Shown in pieces: positions 7,157-14,737 of a stretch of DNA of 19,399 nt. Position 1 is the stretch's first letter, and the number at the start of each line of letters is the position of its first letter. A program made the position numbers and the translations under genes. The stretch covers positions 1 through 19,399 of the forward strand of contig JAUZQT010000108.1 in the NCBI GenBank assembly GCA_030950825.1, in the 5' to 3' direction. The notes below the pieces were generated by a model. That model had not been told where the DNA came from. It saw nothing but the letters and a program-made list of their open reading frames with translations, and ran no database searches. This stretch comes from Mariprofundaceae bacterium. Lineage in GTDB: Bacteria; Pseudomonadota; Zetaproteobacteria; Mariprofundales; Mariprofundaceae.

Positions 7157-8241
7157 GTACATCGACTAAAAAGCCGCTGACCATTGCCATTACGGGCATG
7201 AATGCTAAGCCCGATAATCCAGGCCCTGGTTTGCCTGTAGCACGCTGCCTGCGTTTGGCTTATGGCAATGATATTCGCATTATTGGTTTGGGTTATGATG
7301 TTTTGGATGCTGGTTTGTATTTGCAGGGGCTTTGCGATGTATCGTATTTATTGCCCTATCCATCGGCGGGTGAGCAGTTATTGATGGAGCGTATGCAGTT
7401 TATTCAGAGCACGGAGTCCATTGATATATTGATTCCATGCCTTGATGCTGAGTTATTGAGCTTTAGCCGTTTGCACCATGAATTTGAAGCCTTGGGTATT
7501 CGAATGCTGATTCCTGATGTGGCACAGTTGCGTGATCGCAATAAAGATCGGCTTGGTGAATTGGCACGCAATGCAGGCATTCGTTATCCCGAAACCAAAA
7601 CCATTACCAGCGCCAACTTTTTTTATCAATGCCATGATGATGGCTGGAAGTATCCCATGGTGGTCAAGGGCATTTTTTATGATGCCACCGTCGTACACAG
7701 TGCCGATGAGGGCGCGCAGGCCTTTCGGCATATTGCTGCGAGCTGGGGTTATCCCGTCTTGGTGCAACGTTATGTCAAGGGGCATGAAGTCAATCTAACG
7801 GCGATTGGTGATGGTAAAGGGAATTTATTGGGTTCAGTTATGATGCGCAAACAAGCGGTCACCGATAAAGGTAAGGCTTGGTCGTGTGTGACGGTTGATA
7901 ATCAACAGTTACAACACGATGCACAAAAACTAGCCCATGAATTACAATGGGCAGGGCCACTTGAGGTGGAGATGCTCAAGGAAGCTGATGGGAATTATTT
8001 GCTGATTGAAATTAACCCGCGCTTTCCCGCATGGATTTACCTCGCTGCCGAAGCTGGCTGCAATTTGCCCGAAGGACTGGTTAAGCTGATCCTCGACACA
8101 CAGCCTGAATTTCAAAAAGCCAAGGTGGGCATGATGATGATTCGTTATGCCCAAGAAATAGTGATTGATTTGAATACCTTTGAATCCATGTCAATGCATG
8201 GGTGCTATGCCCCACAAGGCAAACATGGAGAACAACGATGA
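7153..8241 (+). CDS. ATP-grasp carboxylate-amine ligase (CarB-like)
   Basis: Cytoplasmic enzyme of 362 residues that should activate a carboxylate as an acyl phosphate with ATP and join it to an amine or similar nucleophile. Visible features are a Rossmann-like pre-ATP-grasp region (ITGMNAKPDNPGPGLPVARC, residues 13-32), the lid lysine in KYPMVVKG (K172), LVQRYVKGHEVNLTAIGD, and the metal-binding end with E273 and IEINPRF (E286, N288). It is closest by eye to the ATP-grasp half of carbamoyl-phosphate synthase and to stand-alone relatives. It overlaps its neighbours by ATGA on both sides, so it is probably co-translated with the regulator and the decarboxylase. The substrate is unknown; with the decarboxylase next door, an amine acceptor is a reasonable guess. 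Confidence 0.85.
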   Translation: MSTSTKKPLTIAITGMNAKPDNPGPGLPVARCLRLAYGNDIRIIGLGYDVLDAGLYLQGLCDVSYLLPYPSAGEQLLMERMQFIQSTESIDILIPCLDAELLSFSRLHHEFEALGIRMLIPDVAQLRDRNKDRLGELARNAGIRYPETKTITSANFFYQCHDDGWKYPMVVKGIFYDATVVHSADEGAQAFRHIAASWGYPVLVQRYVKGHEVNLTAIGDGKGNLLGSVMMRKQAVTDKGKAWSCVTVDNQQLQHDAQKLAHELQWAGPLEVEMLKEADGNYLLIEINPRFPAWIYLAAEAGCNLPEGLVKLILDTQPEFQKAKVGMMMIRYAQEIVIDLNTFESMSMHGCYAPQGKHGEQR

Positions 8242-9623
8242 GTCAGAGCAAACAAAAGTGGAGTAAACCAAGCTTGACCCCGCACCGCATGGGTGCCATG
8301 AATAAATTCGGCAGTATTGGCCATAGTCAACATCAAGATAGCTTTGAAGGTGCTGCTATTGCCCCCTTACTTAAAGAATATGGTTCGCCATTATTTATTC
8401 TTTCTGAAAAACGCTTGCGCAACAATGTTCGCAAATTATTGCGCGCGTTTGAAACACGTTACCCATCGGTGACTTATAGCTGGTCGTATAAAACCAACTA
8501 TCTGGGCGCAGTATGCAATACCTTCCACCAAGAAGGAGCATGGGCTGAAGTGGTATCGGCATTTGAATATGAAAAAGCCCGCTCGTTGGGTGTGCCAGCA
8601 AAACATATTCTTTTCAATGGGCCTCACAAACAACGTTTTATTCTGGAGCGCGTTGTGGCGGAAGGTGCACGCATTCATTTGGACAACCTTGATGAGCTTT
8701 ATGTATTGGAAGATGTCGCCAAAGAAGCGGGCAAGCAGGTTGATGTCACCATGCGCCTGACTTTTGACACGGGTTACACCGAACCATGGAGTCGTTTTGG
8801 TTTTAATATCGAATCAGGCCAAGCCATGGATGCGGCACGAATCCTAGGTGATAGTGACTACCTAAACCTTGCAGGTCTGCATAGTCATTTGGGTACATTT
8901 GTATTGGATCCGCGTGCCTATGCGGCACAAATTCATATTATGTGTGGTTTTATGAATGAGGTGGAAACACGCACTGGCTGCCATATTGAGAGCATTGATA
9001 TTGGTGGTGGTTTTGCTTCCATGAATTCATTGCAAGGCAGTTATTTGCCACCTGAGCAAGTTGTGCCAAGCATTGATCAGTATGCCGAAGCTATTTGCAC
9101 GGCACTAAATGATGCCACGCGCGAACGCGATATGCAGGGCAAAGCGCGGCCTCGACTTATTTTGGAAAGTGGACGTGCGATGGTCGATGATGCCGAGATT
9201 TTGGTATCATCGGTTGTTGCCAATAAACGCATGCCTGATGGGCGGCGTTCGGTGGTGCTCGATGCTGGCGTGAATCTATTGTTCACGGGCTTTTGGTATA
9301 ATCACCCGATCACGCCGACCCGCCCCTTGGATGGCGTGCCCGAAGATACGGTGCTATATGGTCCTTTATGCATGAATATTGATATTATGCGTCAGTCGGT
9401 GCTGTTGCCACCCATGAATATTGGTGATTCATTGGTCTTTGGGCAAGTGGGGGCATACAACAACACACAGTGGATGCAATTTATTGAATACCGCCCCAAT
9501 ATTGTGATGGTACATGAAGATAGTCAGGTCTCTGTCGTACGCCATGCCGAAGATTTGCAAGTGATGACGGCGCAAGAAGTGCTGCCAGAGCACCTATCTG
9601 GCATCAACAAACCGCAGGGCTAA
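8238..9623 (+). CDS. Fold-III PLP-dependent decarboxylase (DapDC/ODC-like)
   Basis: Alanine-racemase-fold decarboxylase of 461 residues, expected to turn a basic or diamino acid into an amine. Landmarks are the PLP lysine in SYKTN (K85), LHSHLG (H217), the glycine-rich phosphate loop IDIGGGF (256-258), ESGRAMVDDAE (310-320) and the cysteine of GPLCMNID (C378). Some differ from textbook diaminopimelate decarboxylase: EPGR is ESGR, and the residue after the active-site Cys is Met instead of Asp or Glu. It is therefore probably not the housekeeping lysA. The ATG at 8238 overlaps the previous stop and has GGAG at 8227-8230; an upstream in-frame ATG at 8202 lies inside the ligase gene and lacks support. 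The substrate cannot be named from sequence. Confidence 0.85.
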   Translation: MSQSKQKWSKPSLTPHRMGAMNKFGSIGHSQHQDSFEGAAIAPLLKEYGSPLFILSEKRLRNNVRKLLRAFETRYPSVTYSWSYKTNYLGAVCNTFHQEGAWAEVVSAFEYEKARSLGVPAKHILFNGPHKQRFILERVVAEGARIHLDNLDELYVLEDVAKEAGKQVDVTMRLTFDTGYTEPWSRFGFNIESGQAMDAARILGDSDYLNLAGLHSHLGTFVLDPRAYAAQIHIMCGFMNEVETRTGCHIESIDIGGGFASMNSLQGSYLPPEQVVPSIDQYAEAICTALNDATRERDMQGKARPRLILESGRAMVDDAEILVSSVVANKRMPDGRRSVVLDAGVNLLFTGFWYNHPITPTRPLDGVPEDTVLYGPLCMNIDIMRQSVLLPPMNIGDSLVFGQVGAYNNTQWMQFIEYRPNIVMVHEDSQVSVVRHAEDLQVMTAQEVLPEHLSGINKPQG

Positions 9624-9626
9624 AAC

Positions 9627-11798
9627 TTGTCCATTCAGACATTGCAAAGCACAGGCCAAGGCGTTTTTCGCGCCTATGGCTCGATTCTTTTTGCCGAAAA
9701 CCCTTGGGTTGGCGGCTTGTTTGTATTGGCAACCTTATGGTTTCCCAATACAGGTCTTGCGGGAATTTTGGCTGCCATGGTTGGTATTATTACCGCCAAA
9801 TTGCTCAATTTTAGAGATTTGGAAAGCGGTTTGCATGTGTATAATAGCCTGCTGGTTGGGCTATCGCTGGGTGCTTATTATCAATTAAACATTCATCTTG
9901 CAGTGTTGATTGTATTGGGGGCGATATTGGCAGTGTTTGCCACCGTTGCCATGCGTGATGTGATGTGGCGGCTGGGGCGCATTCCTGTGTTAAGCTTACC
10001 TTTTGTGATTGTTGCCTTAACAGTAACTTTGGCAGCACACAGTTACGGCACGCTGGCACGTTATTTGGTGCCTTTGGCTCCCTATACTACCTTGATCAAT
10101 CCGTGGGTGGATCAGTTTTTAACGGCTCTTGGCTCTGCTTTTTTCACGCCGCACCCTGTTGCTGGGTTATTATTATTTGTTGGCATCGTCATAACATCGC
10201 GTTATTTGGCATTCTTGGCAATCAGTGGTTTTGCCTGCGGTTTTGCTGCGTATAGCTTTCTTTCAGGGAGTCCGCATCCTGATTTGGTGGCATGGAATGG
10301 CTTTAATTTTATTCTTGTGGCTATGGCATTGGGCGGTATTTTCACTATCCCCAGTCGGCAAAGTTTTATATTGGCTATGGTTGGTGCAGTGATTGCAGCC
10401 TTGGTAACAGCTGCTTCAGAAACATTCATGCTGGTGTATGGTCTGCCTGTGATGGCTTTGCCCTTTTTGGCAACAACATTGATTGTTTTATTGGCACTAA
10501 CACAACGTCCGCTATCACGTGGCCTGCAACTCACCCTTGAAACACCAGCATTACCTGAAAAAAGTATCGAAAATGTTCGTTTGGCAATCGCCCGTCATGG
10601 TGAATTTGGCAGTGTACCTATTCTGCCGCCTTTTTATGGTCAGTGGGATATTTATCAGGGATTTGATGGCGCACACACCCATCAAGCCCCGTGGCAATAT
10701 GCATTGGACTTTTATATTGTCGATGCGGGAAAAAGCTTTCGTACCGATGGGCGCATATTGGAGGATTATTTCTGTTTTGGTCTTCCTGTTATTTCACCCG
10801 TCGCGGGTTTTGTCATCAAAACACTCGATAACCTGCCTGATAATCGCCCTGGTGACATTGATAGTGAAAACAATTGGGGCAATCATATTTTGATTCGCTT
10901 GCAGAATGGTTTGTATGTGCTTCTGGCACACCTTAAACAACACAGTATTGATGTGGATGTGGATGCCTATATTCATCCTGGCAAAGTGCTTGCAGCATGT
11001 GGCAGCTCTGGGCGTTCGCCGCAACCACACTTGCATATGCATGTACAATCAGGGGAAATACTTGGTAGCCCCACCCATCCTTTTCATTTAACCACTGTAT
11101 TGCATCAAACAGCGAAACAAGATACGACGCAATTCAAGTTGTTTGTTCGCCCAGATGAAGGCGATAAAATATTGATGCCGAAAGTAGATGCCATTTTGGC
11201 ACATGCCCTACAATTGAATGTGGGCAGTCAAATGTGTTATGAGGTGATTTGCCAAGGCGTAACGCAAACCCGCCAGCTGCATGTTAGCTTGAATCTCATG
11301 GGAGAATTACGTTTGAACTCGGATTCAGGCGCAAGTGCTGCGCTGAGTCATCAGGGCTCATTATTGGCCTTCTACGATCGAAACGACGTTGCCGATATTT
11401 TTCTTGATGCATGGCTTCTGGCTTTGGGCTTAAGCCCCCTCAATGAAGGGGATATGACATGGCAGGATCAACCATCCATGCAATATTTACCCATGACATG
11501 GCAGAAGCGTATGATCAGCCAATGTATTTACCCTATGGGTACAGGGATTGATAGTGATTATCAACGTCAGTGGCATGGGCAATACTGGCAACAAAAGGGT
11601 ACGCATGTTCTAAACCTGCCTTGGCAGCAAGATGTTGTTTTTCAAAGTTTGGTGAACATCGAACCGCATTTGGCTTGTACGGATATTCAGCTACATAGTC
11701 CTGAGTTCACACTTACGGCGCGACTTTTGCAGCTTGGACAAAAAGCCGATGCGGGCATTCCCGCTTGGAATATTGAAACATCAACAAAGGAGAAATGA
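9627..11798 (+). CDS. Urea transporter fused to a periplasmic M23 peptidase
   Basis: Protein of 723 residues in three parts. Residues 1-300 are a hydrophobic urea-transporter (UT) fold with two pseudo-repeats: ENPWVGGLF with GLHVYNSLLVGLSLG, then HPVAGLLLF with VAWNGFNFILVAMALGG. Such channels pass urea or similar small amides. Residues about 330-480 are an M23/LytM metallopeptidase with expected zinc and catalytic residues: H352 and D361 (ALDF), H435 (LLAHL) and PHLHMHV (H468, H470). This family cuts peptidoglycan cross-bridges or other peptides. Residues about 490-723 are unassigned. The gene starts with TTG at 9627, four bases after the decarboxylase stop, with AGGG at 9616-9619. UT-M23 fusions exist in other bacteria; here the fusion sits in an amine/ligase operon. 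The last stop overlaps the next ATG. Confidence 0.88.
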   Translation: MSIQTLQSTGQGVFRAYGSILFAENPWVGGLFVLATLWFPNTGLAGILAAMVGIITAKLLNFRDLESGLHVYNSLLVGLSLGAYYQLNIHLAVLIVLGAILAVFATVAMRDVMWRLGRIPVLSLPFVIVALTVTLAAHSYGTLARYLVPLAPYTTLINPWVDQFLTALGSAFFTPHPVAGLLLFVGIVITSRYLAFLAISGFACGFAAYSFLSGSPHPDLVAWNGFNFILVAMALGGIFTIPSRQSFILAMVGAVIAALVTAASETFMLVYGLPVMALPFLATTLIVLLALTQRPLSRGLQLTLETPALPEKSIENVRLAIARHGEFGSVPILPPFYGQWDIYQGFDGAHTHQAPWQYALDFYIVDAGKSFRTDGRILEDYFCFGLPVISPVAGFVIKTLDNLPDNRPGDIDSENNWGNHILIRLQNGLYVLLAHLKQHSIDVDVDAYIHPGKVLAACGSSGRSPQPHLHMHVQSGEILGSPTHPFHLTTVLHQTAKQDTTQFKLFVRPDEGDKILMPKVDAILAHALQLNVGSQMCYEVICQGVTQTRQLHVSLNLMGELRLNSDSGASAALSHQGSLLAFYDRNDVADIFLDAWLLALGLSPLNEGDMTWQDQPSMQYLPMTWQKRMISQCIYPMGTGIDSDYQRQWHGQYWQQKGTHVLNLPWQQDVVFQSLVNIEPHLACTDIQLHSPEFTLTARLLQLGQKADAGIPAWNIETSTKEK

Positions 11799-12697
11799 TG
11801 AAAATAAATAATCGAATGATGATAACAGGGCTCTGTTTCGGGCTTCTAACACTACAACAATATGCTGTTGCGGCAGAAGGTGATTGGCAGCTAAATAGCA
11901 ATGTGCAAGCACTCTATGGCAATTATAATGGTTCGATCAACCGCGATTCAATTATCAATGCAGGGGCAATGATTAGTGCTGACTACCTTGAAACTAGCGG
12001 CTTTTCATTGGGGGCGAACTACACCAAATTAAAATTCAATGTTGGAAGCACCTTAAACCAACAGGCTGTGTATGGCAGTATCCATTACAATGCCTATTTC
12101 GATGCGCTTCCAGGCCCTTTGACACTGCGTTTGGATGGCCATGGCATCAACAACAACGATACAACAGGCAATACTGATAATGTGAGTGTCATCGCTTCTC
12201 AAATTTCATTTCTAAACTATGCCAAAACATTTTATGCCGATTTTGGCTATGCCCGTTCAAACTACCAAAACAATCTTTATGTGGATCAATTCACGCCGAC
12301 ACTGGGATTCGGGTTGAATGATGGCTCTGATTGGCTGCAAGCACGTGGCTATTTTATCAAGCCATCGAATCGTTTACGTGCTCAAAATAAAAGCAATACA
12401 TCGGCAATTGAGCTTAAGTGGACACACTGGCTTGCACCTGATGTATGGCTTGGTTTGGAACAAATTCAACTTTCAGGCCTAGCTGGCGAACGTATTTATG
12501 CCGTTGATGGTGATGCGGCAGCTGTTTATAACCTTGCCGATATTCAGCAAGGCTCTGCAAATCTGTCATTGCAATGGCGTTTATCAAAATTCATGCATGT
12601 CATGTTGCTTGCTGGTAATGAACGCTATCTCGATAATACGATTGGCGATACGTATGATAGCCGTATGATTTATATCAATCTTTCAGGTCAATGGTAA
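11798..12697 (+). CDS. Predicted outer-membrane beta-barrel protein
   Basis: Exported protein of 299 residues. A signal peptide (MKINNRMMITGLCFGLLTLQ, cleaved near AVAA-EGDW) is followed by alternating polar and hydrophobic strands rich in Tyr, Asn and Ser and short turns, with a C-terminal strand ending in aromatic Trp (INLSGQW), the usual barrel-assembly signal. The barrel could have about 12-16 strands, judged by eye. I cannot place it in a named porin family. Two ATGs are possible; AAAGGAG at 11786-11792 favours the one at 11798 (5-nt spacing) over 11795. It overlaps the UT-M23 stop and ends 12 bp before the TPR gene, so it is probably the outer-membrane part of the same pathway. Confidence 0.75.
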   Translation: MKINNRMMITGLCFGLLTLQQYAVAAEGDWQLNSNVQALYGNYNGSINRDSIINAGAMISADYLETSGFSLGANYTKLKFNVGSTLNQQAVYGSIHYNAYFDALPGPLTLRLDGHGINNNDTTGNTDNVSVIASQISFLNYAKTFYADFGYARSNYQNNLYVDQFTPTLGFGLNDGSDWLQARGYFIKPSNRLRAQNKSNTSAIELKWTHWLAPDVWLGLEQIQLSGLAGERIYAVDGDAAAVYNLADIQQGSANLSLQWRLSKFMHVMLLAGNERYLDNTIGDTYDSRMIYINLSGQW

Positions 12698-12708
12698 GGG
12701 GTTACAAT

Positions 12709-13323
12709 ATGATGGTGAAATATTTCGCAACGTTTCTTGTATTGCTTGCATTTGCAATACCCGCTTCGGCTAAAACGCTCAATGATACTTGGATGTCATC
12801 CTACACACTGGAAGCCAATGGCGAATATGAAAAAGCAGCAGCCGTGATTCAGCCTTATCTTGATAGTGGCGAGCTGAGTGAGTTTGCGACACTGCGCTAT
12901 GCATGGCTGAACTATCTGCAAGGAAATTTTAACGATGCTGTACGATCCTATAAACAAGCCATGGCACAAAACAAGCGCTCAATTGATGCCAAATTGGGTA
13001 TTACATTGCCGTTGATGGCGCAGCAGCGTTGGCGTGAAAGCATGCGATACCTCAAACAAACTCTGGCAGAAGCGCCGCTAAACTACACGGCTCATACACG
13101 CCTTATGGTCTGTGAAGAAGGATTAAGGCAGTGGGAAACACTGGAGAAACATGCCAGCACAGTAAGCGCATACTATCCAACAGATGCAACGGCATTGGTT
13201 TACCTTGCCCGATCTTATGCATGGCAAGGTAAAGATCTCTTGGCAAAAAGCGTTTATCGCAAAGTCCTTGTTCGTATCCCTGCCCATGTGGAAGCCTTAC
13301 AGTTTATCAAAAATAACCCCTGA
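12709..13323 (+). CDS. Exported tetratricopeptide-repeat protein
   Basis: Protein of about 204 residues with a clear signal peptide (MMVKYFATFLVLLAFAIPAS, cut after SASA-like AIPASA) and a helical-repeat body. TPR-like pairs are visible: EKAAAVIQPYLDSGELSEFA, LQGNFNDAVRSYKQAMAQN, QRWRESMRYLKQTLAEAPLN, and the last repeat with LVYLARSYAWQGKDLLAKSV. It would act as a periplasmic scaffold. The start at 12709 (or 12712) is preferred over an ATG at 12691, which lies inside the barrel gene; AAGGGG ends at 12701. It is the last gene of the operon and converges on jetD. Order and spacing suggest it partners the barrel protein, as TPR periplasmic proteins often do with outer-membrane exporters; that pairing is inferred. 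Confidence 0.8.
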   Translation: MMVKYFATFLVLLAFAIPASAKTLNDTWMSSYTLEANGEYEKAAAVIQPYLDSGELSEFATLRYAWLNYLQGNFNDAVRSYKQAMAQNKRSIDAKLGITLPLMAQQRWRESMRYLKQTLAEAPLNYTAHTRLMVCEEGLRQWETLEKHASTVSAYYPTDATALVYLARSYAWQGKDLLAKSVYRKVLVRIPAHVEALQFIKNNP

Positions 13324-13349
13324 CAAAGACCACCACAAAACTATAACCA

Positions 13350-13535
13350 TTAGCCCGCATTATTCATGAATCGCCGTAATGATCGCGCCGAAGCTTTGTT
13401 TGCAACGAATTTTTTACCATGAGTGCCGTAGCCATGCATACGGTCGATTGGCAAAGGATTCGTTGCGGACAAATGTTAACGAACAACAAAGGAGCAAGCG
13501 AGGGCGCGGCAGCATTTGTGAATAATGCGGGTTAG
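13350..13535. mobile_element. MITE-like dispersed repeat with inverted ends
   Basis: A 186-bp non-coding element has inverted ends of 17 bp (TTAGCCCGCATTATTCA at 13350-13366 and TGAATAATGCGGGTTAG at 13519-13535, with one mismatch). Its right-hand part (13432-13530) recurs at 2515-2596 and its left end recurs at 6255. It fills most of the gap between two convergent operons. Its right end overlaps the distal in-frame stop of the jetD reading frame. Confidence 0.75.
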
Positions 13536-13639
13536 GAGCGTGCACGAAATAACTTGAGCACTTTCAATACCTCAGTATAAGCAATGCGCTCTTGCTCCAA
13601 TCGCAAGCCTTCGCCCAAATGGTTAAAACGTAACATATC
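13532..13639 (-). other. jetD: Detached C-terminal codons of jetD beyond an in-frame amber
   Basis: After the TAG at 13640-13642 the same frame continues for 35 codons (DMLRFNHLGEGLRLEQERIA, then a short helix ending in FRARS) to a TAA at 13532-13534. The segment with LGEGLRLEQERI looks like the conserved tail of JetD proteins, from memory of the family, so it was once translated as part of jetD. The TAA lies inside the inverted end of the neighbouring repeat. Confidence 0.8.
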
Positions 13640-14737
13640 CTACATATCTCTTTCTTCTTCACTTAGGCGGCTCAAGTCTTTATTTTCTTGTTTTGGCTCT
13701 TTCCCCCAAGCATGTTCATGGTCTATAAAGGTGTTTTTATCCATTAGAAATGAACTGACATGTGGAAAAGTGCAACGTAATTGATCTAAAATAGCAAAAC
13801 CATGCGTATCCAAATCCCCCCAATAATACCATGAACACATCGCCAACCATTTCACCTGTTTCAAAGCTTCAAAGCCATAACCCGAACCAAAAATAAGCAG
13901 TGCATTGGACATATCTGGAAAAGATAAATAATTGACTTCATTTTCAACCACGAACACGGTTTTAATCTGCGCTTGCACATCGCTGTGGATACATGCCAAA
14001 GCCTTGGCCTCCAGCATCACATCTTGATGCCCCTGACAAGGCAGTAATGTAATATTGGCAGCCAATGGGCGTACCCTGAGCATCAATGGCTTATCCAAAA
14101 AACCATAACGTCGAGCAAAGCCTGCGACACCTGAAAAATCATCATCAATGGCAAACACGGGTAACATTAAATCAAACAATGCCGCCAACACCTTTTTATG
14201 TTGCTCAATAAACTTGCTATCGACCCCTACTACATCCACTTGCCGCAAATAGATTTTAGGTTGGGGATTGGCCTGCATCCAAACACATAAATCCAATATT
14301 TTTTGCCATTGATCCGATAGCTCCAACACTTTCATCGGATGCTTAAATACCCAAGCCTGCAAGCTATCCGCATAGTTCCCTGTTTTTCTGTACAAATGAT
14401 AAAAGGTCTTTAACAGTTGCGTCTTAGCTATCAGTTTTGCGGCTTGTTGCGGGCTATGCAATAGCACATGACAGGGCAATTGCTGTTGCCCCAAAGCCCT
14501 ATGATTGATCTCTTTATATTCGAGTTGTAGCTGCTTTTTTTGGGCATAAGCTCGCATCAGCTTAACCCAATCCTGCATACTGGCGAAATCATCCAACATC
14601 ACTTTTGCTGAAGGCTGGCGCAGCGGCATGACAAACGGAAAATCCCCTGTATCCCTGACCGAAGCACGACAGATATCACCCCGCAACCAGCGGCGTTCAA
14701 GCTGATCCTTTATATCATTGGGACTTGTCCATTTCAC
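13640..14737 (-). CDS. jetD: Wadjet protein JetD (Toprim-like nuclease), amber-truncated
   Basis: Nuclease subunit of the Wadjet anti-plasmid complex, which cuts small circular DNA after SMC-driven loop extrusion. The N-terminal part (about 1-200) matches the DUF3322 region. The DUF2220 part has Toprim-like acidic residues in VFVVENEVNYLSFP (E265) and YYWGDLDTHGFAIL (D308, D310). It starts with GTG at 14737, overlapping the jetC stop as GTGA. The TAG at 13640 ends it at 365 residues, but the frame continues for 35 codons that look like the native tail. The stop lies in an imperfect 9-nt duplication (GATATGTAG GATATGTTA). The catalytic residues are kept, so function may be reduced, lost, or rescued by readthrough. 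Confidence 0.88.
   Translation of the reverse strand: MKWTSPNDIKDQLERRWLRGDICRASVRDTGDFPFVMPLRQPSAKVMLDDFASMQDWVKLMRAYAQKKQLQLEYKEINHRALGQQQLPCHVLLHSPQQAAKLIAKTQLLKTFYHLYRKTGNYADSLQAWVFKHPMKVLELSDQWQKILDLCVWMQANPQPKIYLRQVDVVGVDSKFIEQHKKVLAALFDLMLPVFAIDDDFSGVAGFARRYGFLDKPLMLRVRPLAANITLLPCQGHQDVMLEAKALACIHSDVQAQIKTVFVVENEVNYLSFPDMSNALLIFGSGYGFEALKQVKWLAMCSWYYWGDLDTHGFAILDQLRCTFPHVSSFLMDKNTFIDHEHAWGKEPKQENKDLSRLSEEERDM

Noticed and set aside
8202..8237. Upstream ATG that would add 12 residues to the decarboxylase
   Set aside because: It lies inside the ligase gene with no ribosome site. The ATG at 8238 has GGAG before it and the ATGA overlap seen elsewhere in this operon.
13350..13535. Inverted ends as a bidirectional terminator between convergent operons
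   Set aside because: The arms are separated by about 150 bases and have no adjacent T-run, so a normal intrinsic terminator is unlikely. I found no convincing terminator in this gap.
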